Source: Astropecten irregularis (Eukaryota; Echinodermata; Asteroidea; Paxillosida; Astropectinidae). From it: a DNA stretch of 64,000 nt. Under the pieces are notes generated by a model that searched no databases, was not told the DNA's origin, and saw only the letters and a program-made list of their open reading frames with translations. Positions within the stretch are counted from its first letter, which is position 1. Every line of letters starts with the position of its first letter. The position numbers were made by a program, and so were the translations under genes. Where the stretch lies: the NCBI GenBank assembly GCA_963971285.1, contig OZ020254.1, forward strand, positions 19,436,932-19,500,931, read 5' to 3'. Below, piece after piece: positions 43,251 through 54,480 of the stretch.

Positions 43251-44330
43251 TTAAACATGGACAAAGTTCATTCATTTAACACATACATGTAAATTAAGGT
43301 AATCCTTTATTAAACATGCAACTTCTAGTCCCAAACATTTATTAACAGAAGCAGGTACCTATAGAGAACAAATTCTTCTCACTTGTAGTGTATGCAAATG
43401 ATATTGTTCTAGGAGTAGCCATGATGATGATCAGACAGTGTACAACCACAGTGTGTCTAATAACCATGTTTTCTATTTAACCACAAGTTATTCAAGTTAA
43501 GACCTAATAGTTATACCTCAGTCAGTGTGCACTGTGCATTACTGCTATTAACTCAACTAGATATAGCTATGCACATAATTTTTTGAGAGTCTATTGTGAG
43601 CTGTACGTGCCTTATTTCTAATATTTCCCCCCAGTTTTCACTATGTACACTAAATTTTTAAGAGTGTAAGTTCAGGAATGTTTCCATGGGTATAAGAACA
43701 AGTACATGGTGTTTTTTTTCTTGTGAGGACGAGTATGAGTGTGAGAACCAGTACTGGAACACTAAGCACTTGTTAACCATGAGGCTGGGAATAACTTGAA
43801 AGACAGACACTGTTTGATAGTTAATCAGTGAGGTTAAAATAAAAACATGAAAAAGAAGTGGTATTCACAGAGACGGAGCAGTTGACAGAAAATGAGAAAA
43901 GGATTAAAAAAAGAACGCTAACAAAGTGAGCAGTGTAGTGCAGATATTGACTGCTGGTGCATAATATAAATAAATAATATATTTATGTTCAACACTCATT
44001 CCAGAGTATCTGGGACAAGCTCAGCTCCAACCAAACGTACTGAACGTGTCAAATCGCCAGCAGATCAACCTGGCTGTGGCTGTGGAGATGGTTGATGTGT
44101 CTGGTCATAATATGCCGGTCTTTATGGCACCAGTACAACAACCTACCTTCAATATTCACATGGAAACACCCCACACAGGTACAGTTCCTTATACATACAT
44201 GTACATCCAATACCTGTCCAATGCTATGACAGATTTACGATAACTTAAAACACACTTCATTTCAAATGTTTATGCTACCTTTATCAGGTTTATATTGGAC
44301 AATAAGATACGTTTGACTCGTATTAGTCTG

Positions 44331-44455
44331 GGTATTATATATCAGGCATGCAACTTGGACTTTGTACTTTTCATTGGCATAAGAGTGAAGTGAAAAAAAG
44401 AAGAAACCAGCTGATCCGAGGAAAAGTTGTATGCCTGTTATATATATAATACAAA
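44331..44455. mobile_element. Small TIR element in NLR intron 2
   Basis: GTATTATATATCAGGCATGC at the left is mirrored by GTATGCCTG...TATATATAATAC at the right, ~25 bp of inverted repeat around ~75 bp. Confidence 0.6.
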
Positions 44456-46064
44456 GTCGTATTTAATTGTCTAACAGGTGAAATATCAAAACTAAGATGT
44501 ACCACTTCGGTAGGCTACTCCACTAATTAGTATTTATCATAAGGCTTTGTTTTGTTCTTCTTTTTCAGAAAAGGGTTCAGAAACTCTGAGACTTACCCAC
44601 CGTGAAGGAATAGAATATCTCAAGAAACAACTTACCAAGTTCTACAAGGATACAGCGAGCACCATCCCCATCCATCCATTCGATCCTTCGTGCAGAGTAA
44701 ATATTGAGAAGGGATTTATTCCTTTAGAACTTCATCTGCAATCAGGAAAAAAAATGCAAACAAGAAATAATTTCTGGGGAGCAGAAGATTTTGGACAGAT
44801 TTCAAACAAAACCCATATCATTGGACGATTTGTTCAATGTACAAAAGGTAGGGAGCTCAAGGGTAATTTGTTCAGGTGGAGCTGGAATTGGTAAATCAAC
44901 ACTGATACTGAAGGTTGTCTATGACAGCACAGTATGCGGTAAAAGTCAGGTGTCAACATTCAAACCTATGCTTTGGGTTCAGTTGAAAAAAATGCAAAAG
45001 ACAAGCTGTGTCTTACAGGCCATTTTGGATCAAATTGCACCGCTTAATACTAAACTTGACAAGCAGCATTTGAAAGAGATCATTGATGATAACGAAGAAC
45101 ACACTGCATTTCTATTAGACTGGCACATATTCCACTCATCTCACAATTTTTGTGCATACTTTGGGAGAATCAATCAGAATCTTTGCCTGATACATTGACA
45201 TCACTCTTTACAGAACGACGTAAAAGATTGAATGAAAACACTATGCAAATAGAATCAGTTCGGAGCAATCTGGGACGTCTTGCATTGGATGGATTACTAG
45301 ATCCAAGGCAAAAAACACTCAATTTCAAAGCACAAGGAATTATTCAGACATATGGAAAGTCTACTTTGGAAGATGGGTGTAGATTTGGTTTCCTTCAAAA
45401 GGAAAGAGTAACAAGTGGGTTGAAAGTGGTGGAAGTCGCAAGTTTCCTCCACATTTCTTTCCAAGAATACTTTGCAGCTTACTATCTGACCAAGATAATT
45501 CATTTTGATAGAGACGAATTCCGTCTCAAATTGGAACAGATCACCTTAGACAATGTTTACGAAATGGAATATTTCCTTCGGTTTGTTTGTGGCATGTCTT
45601 CACTCACTGCTGGGCTCATTCTGGATTATGTACGGAAAATGCAGGGTCATGATAAGGAAAGACTGCACAGATTGGCACGGTTGCTTTTATTGGAATCTGG
45701 ATCAAAGGAGTTGGTGAGCAAACTAGACCCACCGAGCAGAGTAGTAATTGAGAATCAGGGGGACCTTATAGCACTGCACAACTATATCCAGTGCATCCCC
45801 CCATCACTACTCAAAATATACCTAGCTACTAGGTGCAAAACAGCTGAAGATCTGAGGCTGATGAAGGATATTGTCCTGAGTGGTAACATCAGTTCAAGCA
45901 ATGTTAATTTCTGCCTCTCTGCGGAAGGGAAAGAAGATATGCTGCACCTCCTGGATACACTAGGGTCAATTGATCCGGGGCTGCATGATCGAATAGTATT
46001 AGTCGTATATATTGATAAGAGGTCGCGTTATGATGCAGAGGATATGGCTGCATTCATGCCACAG

Positions 46065-47781
46065 GTATCTAAACTAGTAATATATTTTAATGTTTATGAA
46101 ACGTGTACAAATTGGGTAAAATATGTGGTAATTTTTTTATGCCTGGCTTTGATAGCTCGCCATAGTGTCCGCCATGCTGGTTGGCAAAATTTTGGTCTGT
46201 GACGTTGCAAAAGAAAGGTCTATATATACTATTGAAGAGGAAATCACAACTGGTCGACATACATGTAATGTATATCATATGGTCAGTTAGTTTATTGTAG
46301 AAGCCATGACGTCGGAAAATAATCCTTGTGGACTAAAGCACACTAACCCCATATTATAGAACGTAACAGTTAGGCCTGAGTCACATTAATTCTTCTCCAA
46401 ATGAATCATGGCCCCTGCGCGAAAGATGCGCTATGTGTCGTAGTATACATGGTATAGATCAGCGCGGACATCCGGGTAGTTTCATTCTCATAACTTGACA
46501 ACCGATGAAAACTAACGTGTAGATGGCGCAAGCTACGGAAAAATCATGGACAAATCACGCACAAACCGCCCGTCGTAGAGAATTGTTTTTCAAATATTTT
46601 TGTCAAGAAGCAGAAATCGTGTTCTGTAAGACTTTCATTGTCGAGTCATAGTTTTTTCCTCAGACAATATCCTTCTTTGAAGTACCCTGTAATAAGATTA
46701 AACAATTCTGGCAGCTTTTTGTCTTAAAACCTGTACAACTTAATGCGTTGATTTCATCGGCTCCAAGGTCGGCGAGTTGGAATGACGTCACTCCGCGCTG
46801 ATCTATTGTTTTGTAGGCCTAGGCCTACATTATTCATTAAATCATGGAGGAAGGCTGTTTTCCTTCCTCCATGATAAAGTGCAACGTATGTAATGATGTA
46901 GGAGCATTATTATTATGCACTGTATACATGTGTATGCCAGTCTGTACTGTTCATGTTAAGTACAATACAGTACATGCTGTGTGATAACGTACATGTACGT
47001 AATGACATTACTGATGTATGTACACAGTACACACGGGACGTAGCCTACATGTACACGCACATGTACTGTACGTATAATGTAACGCTTACGGAAACGATGG
47101 CAAAAAAAAGTACTAAAGTAGGGCCTAGGCCCAAACTATAGCGAGGAATCTTGGCCATTTTCCGAGTCAACCCTTGAGTTTACCCTTTCTAAATCACACT
47201 AATGGAATCAGTATACATAAATGCTACCTTCCAAATACAGGATATATCGGGAAACTAATTATTAATGGAAAAAATTAAATGAAAGTGTCCCTTACCGTGA
47301 ATTCTTGCTCTGTTTGGCCTGTAGAGGCAACCGGACTACTAGAGAGACCGCATCACTATTAAACTTGTGTATCCATGGGCCATTCCCATGCTGATGAAAT
47401 GTAAAATTGTTTAAAGTTGTACGAAATTTCTCAAAATGTATCATTGTCTTACATTGATGTTCATTGAATAATAATCAGAGGATGAAATAACACTAAATGA
47501 GAGTTAGAAATAAAGAGCAATCATGGACCTATTTGTTGTTCGGAGCAGGGCGACTGCTGTGCCTACGTTGTGATGTGTGTAGGGCAAATAGACCGCTTAA
47601 TTAAAGGGGCACGCTCGCTCAGCGGAAACTCACAATAATCATATTTTCCATTTCCCCACATTTTACCATGTAAACCGGGTTACATGTATAAGAAATCGAA
47701 TATACCCATAGGCCTATGCTTATAAATAACAAGAAAATACTACTGATCTTATTTCGCAAGAACATGTATAATTCAACCTGT
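46065..47781. other. Region after the NLR remnant
   Basis: No further NLR exon is recognisable. Holds a perfect 14-bp hairpin at 46841-46875 (ATCATGGAGGAAGG, 7-nt loop) and ACATGTAC-rich sequence around 46920-47070. The rest is featureless to me. Confidence 0.45.
46841..46875. repeat. 14-bp perfect hairpin
   Basis: ATCATGGAGGAAGG and CCTTCCTCCATGAT around a 7-nt loop. No T-run or gene end makes it a terminator in this eukaryotic context. Confidence 0.7.
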
Positions 47782-48172
47782 TTAAAGGTAGTTTCTAGTA
47801 CATGATTGGTATTTGGTAACATCCCAAACAGAAATGTTCACAGATTTACGTATAACTTTCAGGGTATGAAGATGCATTGTGCTGGTAGAAACATACTATT
47901 ACAATATTTCTGCCTGAATGTGTATTTATCCAGAAATTAGCCAATGGCCGAAACAGTTTTGATCTTGGGGTAAGATCAAAACCATTCTTTATGTTTTATA
48001 AGAAAAAATGATCCTGGGTTTTTCGCTATTTTCTCGTGACTCAGATGTCCGATTGAGCTCGAATTTTCACAGGTTTATTATTTCATGTACAGTTGTACAC
48101 CATGAACAGACATAAGTGTGGGTGCTGCAGCAGCTGTTCTGAGACCTTTACCAGTCCTGTATTATAAAATCC
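47782..48172 (+). mobile_element. MITE-B copy
   Basis: TTAAAGGTAGTTTCTAGTAC at the left, then the shared block TTCACAGATTTACGTATAAC, then GGGGTAAGATCAAAACCATTC, and a worn right end with ACCAGTCCTGTATTATA. Confidence 0.75.
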
Positions 48173-48746
48173 TAAATTTAAGGATCGTTGACTATGATTC
48201 CTTTTCATTGTTTTAACTGCACCGTGTTACAGTTGCCATCAAATTGATTTATAGCTGATGTATAAAGAATTCGTGACTGCTTTTTAAACCGAATTATGTA
48301 CATATGTGTATATTTTCCTATGATAATTATATCATGTTTTTTTATGCCTGTGAGTGTTTATAATATGAATTACATGTATAATCGATAAAAATAACACGAC
48401 GATCTATGTTTGTGTATAATTTATTCAGTTGTACGTACTGTTCGTGTTTGTTTTTTTTTAGCCTTAGGGGGCCTACATGAACATAAAAAGTAGGCTTTCC
48501 TGGATTTTGAGGAAGTGCAATACTTTATCTTCACTCAAGTCTGGCGTTTTACCTCAGAAAATACACGAACACCGATCCTGTAGGCCACGCCCCTGACAAA
48601 TTGACCAATCACAACGCGTTATTTAAGGTCCGACAAATTGCCGCCATTTTGTCCGACAAAATGTTTTAAATTTTGTATTCTTACCCACTTTTCGTTGAGT
48701 TTACTTTTGTTTCATATGTACAAGGCGACAAATCTGAGTTTTATTC
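48173..48746. other. Spacer with promoter-like patch
   Basis: 48600-48665 contains GACCAATCACAA (CCAAT-like), TTATTTAAGG and GCCGCCATTTTG (YY1-like). No transcript or reading frame can be tied to it, so it is only a candidate promoter. Confidence 0.3.
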
Positions 48747-49111
48747 TTAAAGGTAGAATCATACTTTGGTAAGAAACCAAAACAGAAATGTTCACAGATT
48801 TACGTATAACTTTCAGGGTATGAAGATGGTGGTGGTAGAAACCTACTGTTAAAATCGTTCCACCTGAAATGGTGTATTTATCTAGAAATTAGTAAAACAA
48901 CGACCGAAAATCTTTTTGATCTTTTAAAAGATCAAAAATAAAAGAGAAAAGACTTAAGAAATACTGTGGCCGTTTTTTACGATTTTCTCAAAAAGTGGGC
49001 AACGTATGGGACTGACATTTTCATAGATGACTGTGACTGTATCTGTCTTGATATTTTTGCCCATTAATCTGTACTTCTTTGACCAAAACCAAAGTATGAT
49101 ACTACCTTTAA
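48747..49111. mobile_element. MITE-A copy 6
   Basis: TTAAAGGTAGAATCATACTTTGG at the left, CCAAAGTATGATACTACCTTTAA at the right, TTAA flanks; one of the best-kept copies. Confidence 0.9.
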
Positions 49112-49224
49112 CCATGGTCAAGCGGTGTTTATAATTATTTTCAACAGAGATAGGACTGGTGCTTTCGTGCATGGTTGCGATGATCGATGAAAGCTTCGTG
49201 TGTGGCCGATCCTGAAAGGTTGGG

Positions 49225-49252
49225 TGCGTGCGCGCGCGCGCGCGCGTGTGCG
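49225..49252. repeat. GC dinucleotide microsatellite
   Basis: GTGCGTGCGCGCGCGCGCGC followed by GCGTGTGCG; a Z-DNA-prone alternating purine-pyrimidine tract. Confidence 0.9.
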
Positions 49253-49310
49253 TTGTTGCTTGGAAGTTGCTATGGTGGGCGTGGTCTACTGGATCGGTGT
49301 ACTATTACTT

Positions 49311-50129
49311 ATGCCCCGGTCACAACCGGGTTGCGTGCAGTCTACGGGCACTTTGCGATCAAATTCGCATACAAACGTGCATTCTATGCAAGGGGCCCTC
49401 ACGATATTCGCAATGGTCCGTGCGGGAAATCTAATCGCTAACAAGCCGCAGAGGGGAATTGAACGTGCTCAATTTTTGCAAGCGATTCGTTTGAGATTTT
49501 CTGGACGCATACAAACCGCATACCACCGCAAGGCAGACGTACATGACCCTTCAGTCAAACGTGCGAATAACGTATTAAACGTGCGAATAACGTACCTATA
49601 ACTCAGTCGTACTTGCGATTGACAATTTGATTCCATCGTACGTTTGCCTGTGCGACACAGCACAACGCCGCACGGCTACCTCACGGCCCTCACACGACAC
49701 TCGCAAGTCTTATGAGAACAATCTTGCGAATGTACGTTTTGCCGCAAGTGTATATGCGGTTCCCGCGCAAGTGTCACGTGCATTAAACGTGCGGAACACG
49801 TGCATAAAACGTGCATCACATGTGCGACAAACTTATAGTCCGTACGACCAATCGCATAGCCGGACGGGCAGTCGCATGATCTCACGGTTTTTCGCACGTG
49901 ATATGCACGTTATATGCACGTTATATGCACATGATCCGCACGTTACCTGCAAGTGAGGCCGCGTGACACCTCCCCGGTCAACCGCGGGCAGACTCATATG
50001 ACGCTACACACAATCGCAAATGTGACCACTGATGAGAATATCGTACGTCATTCAACAATCGCTGTCCCCTGCGTTTGACCCTGAGATTTTTTTTCGTACG
50101 TCCACCGCACCCGGTTGTGACCGGGGCAT
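49311..50129. mobile_element. CpG-rich TIR element, 819 bp
   Basis: ATGCCCCGGTCACAACCGGG at the left is matched by CCCGGTTGTGACCGGGGCAT at the right. The interior is very rich in CGTGCG, ACGTGC and TGCACG words and much richer in CpG than its surroundings. Frames of 60-133 codons within it come from lack of TA-rich stops and encode Arg-rich junk. Non-autonomous. Target duplication is not clear (TA or TTA possible). Confidence 0.85.
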
Positions 50130-51084
50130 TAGCAAAGTCTCTAAAGACCAAAAGCCATAAAGGTGATTCTGGTACAGATAATTATTTCAGAAAATTATCA
50201 ACTTTGCTGTTGCGATGAGGAATTAGATAGGGCCTACCGGTACTGCCTCTTGTATCTCTCCCGCTATTGTCATCATACACAATCCTAGCCGTCATAATTT
50301 TTGTTTTGGCAACTTACCTCGATCATTATTTCAGTTTTTCGTATTCTGAGCAAAAAAAGTTCTTTATATATTTCTGAAGGTGACTAGTGCTTGTTTCCAT
50401 ATCTTTTACATCATCATTTGCATTGAGTTCGGCTCATCCCGAGCGACGTCTGAAAATGGTGTCGCTCTAGAGCCGTTCTGAGCCAAAGTTTAAAACTGGG
50501 GCCAAACTTTTTGCCTATAGACGGATGCCTCGGGAGGTTTATAGGAGGCTTTCGGCTGGGCGAAACCTTGGGTTATTAATTGTGTTTACAATGAGAACGG
50601 GTCAGGGTGGATCCAGGGGTGTGGGGTATCTCCCTTTTCTTTCAGCCAAACTGAGAGGTACCGGTATACTCAAAAAGAGAAGAAAAAGAGGGGAGACAAA
50701 ATAGCTTTGATCGCCCCGAAAACGCATTGGTGCATATTATTTCAACACCCTTGGAAAAAGATGACGTGACGTGACTTGCATCAGCACTGAAGGATACATT
50801 TTACAACTTTGCTCTAAATATCGAGGACAATGAGTTTTTGTCAGCAGCCTGGCCTTTGCAGAATCGTCATGATAATAAATAAATGCAGGAGGACAATGGT
50901 TCTTTTTTTCTTCTCCTGCCTTTTTTTTAGCAGGCCTAGATTACTTGTAGTTCTAGGCTAGACCTTAATCTTTGTGCTAGACCTACCTAACATTAGTACT
51001 AGTGTGCAACTTGACTTTTAAATAATATAGCCTAGTAGTAGGATTAATTTGGAGCATACTAGGTTCTGTTATGAACGGGTCCGT
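50130..51084. other. Non-coding spacer
   Basis: No gene or repeat partner seen. Confidence 0.4.
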
Positions 51085-51290
51085 TGGATCGATCTGGAAA
51101 TTCCGCAACGAAAGTTATAATAGCGCCCTCTATCATCCGATTCATACTTTCGGGGGGGGGGGGGGTACGGGCCGGTTTTTCCGGCTTGAAAACTATGATT
51201 GATGGAAGCCTATGTTGTTGATTTAGCAACACCTCTAACAAACAACAGACAACCCAATCAATACATCAGAAATACTGCATTTTAACCTGA
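51085..51290. repeat. Dispersed repeat H, copy 2
   Basis: Second copy of 39600-39830, with a 14-nt G run inserted after CATACTTTCG. Same order of shared words. Confidence 0.75.
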
Positions 51291-52505
51291 CCACGAATAT
51301 TCCTCAACCGGATTCAGGAGCGGATCCAGGATTTTCCAAGGGGGGCGGAGGGCGTGGCAATTTAATTAAAGCACATAATTATGAGCGACGGATGCAAATT
51401 CGGGGCGATCAACGCTAGCAGATTACGGCGGGCCTCAGACCAACTCCCTAATTAATTCTCCGCCCCTCCCCTTTTTAAGTCTCTCTCCCTCTCTTTATGT
51501 TTTAATTCACTTCTTTCTTGATGATCTTCTTTATTGTTGTCGCACCGAAAGATGGAGCATAATTGTTCCGAGTCCATGGATCGATGAAGGTAGGACCCGA
51601 CGATACACTCCGTCTCCAGACAAATTAAAAAGAAAAAGATCAGAAATAGAAGAAAATACGTTGTTTTCGTGTTTTGTTCGTTTGAAATGTTTGAACATCC
51701 TCGATGGTTTGACTTTCAATCGATAAGTATTGATCATTGCTCCATCCAGTATCGTTTCTTGAAGCTTGATAGCGCAAAGCATGATGGGTCAATATGACTT
51801 ACCAACATCGTACCCAGGGTTATGGAGTTGATTGCGTGCTAACTTGATACAATTCCTCCACTTTTTTTCACTCATTTTTCACCTTATTTAATTTTTGTTG
51901 TCTATAATGCTCAACTGAACTTCATTTGGACCGCATCTTTGTTGGTTTCAGGCAATCATGTTTGTTGTCGACTGAATTTGGGCGTATTCTTTTTTCTTGC
52001 GATCGTGCACGAGGTTGATGAGCAACTGTTATCACTGGTACTCGGCAAAAACGGGTTACAAAATTTCACTGCACGACCTTATCTGTAGAAATAATGGTTG
52101 ACATCGTGCATAAATACATACGGTTTACATACGGTTTACTGGTCGTCAGTAATGAGACTAGAAAATGTTGTTTCTTTTCACTCTTACCGTTTCGGAATCA
52201 TGTCAGGACTACTCTTGTCGGTTTTAGAATGCTGATATAAATGAGCCAGGATGCAAAATTTACAGGTTGTTGATATTTTGAGGCCCCAAATCGCAGTTGA
52301 ATGACTTGGCAAAGCAAGCATGTTGTTGTTGGATCTGACGTACGCGTCCGAACGTACACGAGTCATCAACGGGTTGACGCTTCGCTCGAGTGTCTCGGCC
52401 TAAAAAGTTGTAAGTTATCAATATCAAGTTTAATATCACTTCACGTCTTACTTTTTACTTTTGCCTTGGAATTTATGCATTTGCGAATTCATGATATATG
52501 ATGAG
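51291..52505. other. Non-coding spacer
   Basis: At 51313 GAGCGGATCCAGGATTTTCC resembles the terminus of some hAT-type MITEs, but no matching second end was found. The rest holds nothing I can name. Confidence 0.35.
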
Positions 52506-52725
52506 GGGGTTAGTGTAGTTTACGCCACTCGTATTATTTTCAGTATTTATTTAGCTTCTTCTGTTCCAAAATGAGATTTGTTACTTAGGCCTAAAGCAAA
52601 TTTATTCATGGGTCCTGTAAGCCCTAAAATGAACATATTTCGGCAATATTTCAGTGGAAAAAAAACTGTTTCTTACCCAAATAAATACTGAAAATAATAC
52701 GAGTGGCGTAAACTACACTAACCCC
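52506..52725. mobile_element. TIR MITE with near-perfect 46-bp ends
   Basis: GGGGTTAGTGTAGTTTACGC...CAGTATTTATTT is inverted exactly at 52680-52725. The ~130-bp centre is non-coding. The intact ends suggest a young insertion. Confidence 0.9.
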
Positions 52726-54466
52726 GTAAATAAATGCCATAACATTTTCAATGTTGTCGCTTGACATTCACTACATTTTTACAAGCTGAAAGCTGACCAT
52801 TATTTTGTGTACTAGGCCTACAGTGGAACGCCACTATCACTAACATTATCCTGCACAGTTATCGGTTTTCACTCCGATAACAGGAAAGTTTCTCAAAAAT
52901 GGAAACGAAATGGAATATCAGAAAATCACTTCTCACACCTTTCAACTGGACACTTCCAGATTATTATCTGTAAAAATCCTCGAAGTTCAAGTCTTTTCTT
53001 TGAAAATATTGTCCGTCTTTACAGGGACACAAATTCATCTATGTAAACGCGACGTCATGTGTTTTCACCCCCTTGGCTAAGTGGCAAAGTTCATTGACAT
53101 CGGAGTAGCTATGGCACACCAAGTCACTCAAAAACGGCTGGAATATTGTCCTGACTCGATTCTTTTTACTGGGTTAATTGAGTTTATTTTAAAAAGGTTC
53201 TAAAACAGTCTTGATTCCAAGATTGTGAATTATAGATAATTTATCAACAATATCATGCATGGCATATTTAAAGGCAAATAAAATTGAATCTAATTGTTTA
53301 TCTTGATGCGAAATATTATCACAGCATTTTTCATAAAATCTGGCATCATTATGAGAGGCCTAAACATGGATACATCAGCTTATCAAAGTTAAAAGTTAAA
53401 GGAGAAAAACAAAGCACTGTCACTCCTATTAGAGAAAGACTTTAACACTTTTGTCTCGTTGGCACGCCATAAAAGCCCAGATCGCAACAGGGTCACATGA
53501 CCTGCCGTCTGACATCTGAAGAATGAAAGTTGCTTGAGCAGACGACAGTTTAGTTTGGAATATTTGACAACAGATTGTGTCTTTTATAAACGTTTGAACA
53601 TTAGCCTTAAAATGCATTAGTAATATACACCCAAAATCACATAGTTTCTAACTTTTGAGTTTCACTCACGACTGGAAACTTTATTTTCAACATCCTGAAT
53701 GTTGGAGATAGCCCTGAGTGTAGTCATCACTTCAGTGATACTGATCACAAAGAATCTCGCACGATCTCGCGGTAAACGGGAGTCGAATTTGGGGAGCGAA
53801 AACACATGTCGGGTTAAAACACATGACCGGACGATACATTAGTTACATTATATTACTTTTGGGTACGAGTATAACGAACATCATCCTTGACTCCAAATGT
53901 TTGTGTACAATACATACCAAAATATGGAATATGGTTATTTAATTCACTTTAACGAATGACCACAATAATAATGGCTGGTCAATCTGTGCATCCCGCCATG
54001 TTCGGTATATTGACATTCCACCGTACTTACATGATTGGTAACCCTTGGTCTGACATGGCCCATGGGGAACTAACTGTACAAATGGGATGGATGAAAAAAT
54101 GGGGCATATACTACTGGCACTAGTAATGTATGTGTCACTTGGGCCACAGATTTGTCCATTTTTTTTATGCTTTCCAAAATCCAAACATACACTGAATGGA
54201 ACTCTTTACTATGTCTTAAAACTTCATGTATAAAACCACTGTGTAAAACACCGAAAGATTGTGTGTTTTTTTTCAGAAAAAAATTACCAAAGAACTTACC
54301 AGAGGTGTTAAGATTTCAGGGTTCCGCTTGCATGCGAGTTTGAACACAATTGGTCAATCAGAGTTAAGGAACGTCAAAATAGTGTTTGCAGGTAGAATGC
54401 CGATGCCGGCAAAATATGCACTGCCTTAACTGTTTTTGTTATTAATTTTTCAACAGCAAAACTAAT
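52726..54466. other. Upstream region of the RGS12/14-like gene
   Basis: Probably promoter and 5' non-coding exon territory, because the coding exon is preceded by an acceptor (TTTTTCAACAG, AG at 54465-54466). No core promoter element could be assigned. 54038-54058 repeats half of the hairpin at 4690. Confidence 0.4.
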
Positions 54467-54480
54467 CAAGTGAAGCCAAA

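Larger units (their letters stand above)
42902..46064 (+). pseudogene. NLR (NACHT) gene, damaged
   Basis: Three exons join in phase: 42902-43070 (GGAG/GTACGG), 44005-44178 (ATTCCAG/AG ... ACAG/GTACAG) and 44569-46064 (TTTTTCAG/AA ... CAG/GTATCT). Exons 1-2 encode a polar lead and a motif with PVFMAPVQQPTFNI. Exon 3 has an EGIEYLKKQLTKFY linker, the Walker A GGAGIGKST at 44875-44901, AFLLD at the expected Walker B place, and the NLR-typical FLHISFQEYFAAYYL at 45442-45486 before a helical tail. Damage: the A8 run at 44747-44754 shifts frame, and dropping one A would restore CKQEIISGEQKILDRFQ, so it may be a read error. Between about 45120 and 45132 the middle of NACHT (on the order of 100 or more residues) is missing and the frame changes again. 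No LRR or other downstream exon was found, although the last donor is good. Such genes sense intracellular danger signals in metazoan innate immunity. Confidence 0.75.

Noticed and set aside
46841-46875. Transcription terminator
   Set aside because: Hairpin without a T-run or an upstream gene end; eukaryotic context.
49187-49956. Overlapping frames of 68-133 codons
   Set aside because: They lie in a CpG-rich TIR element with few AT-rich stop codons; Arg-rich, mutually overlapping and mirrored.
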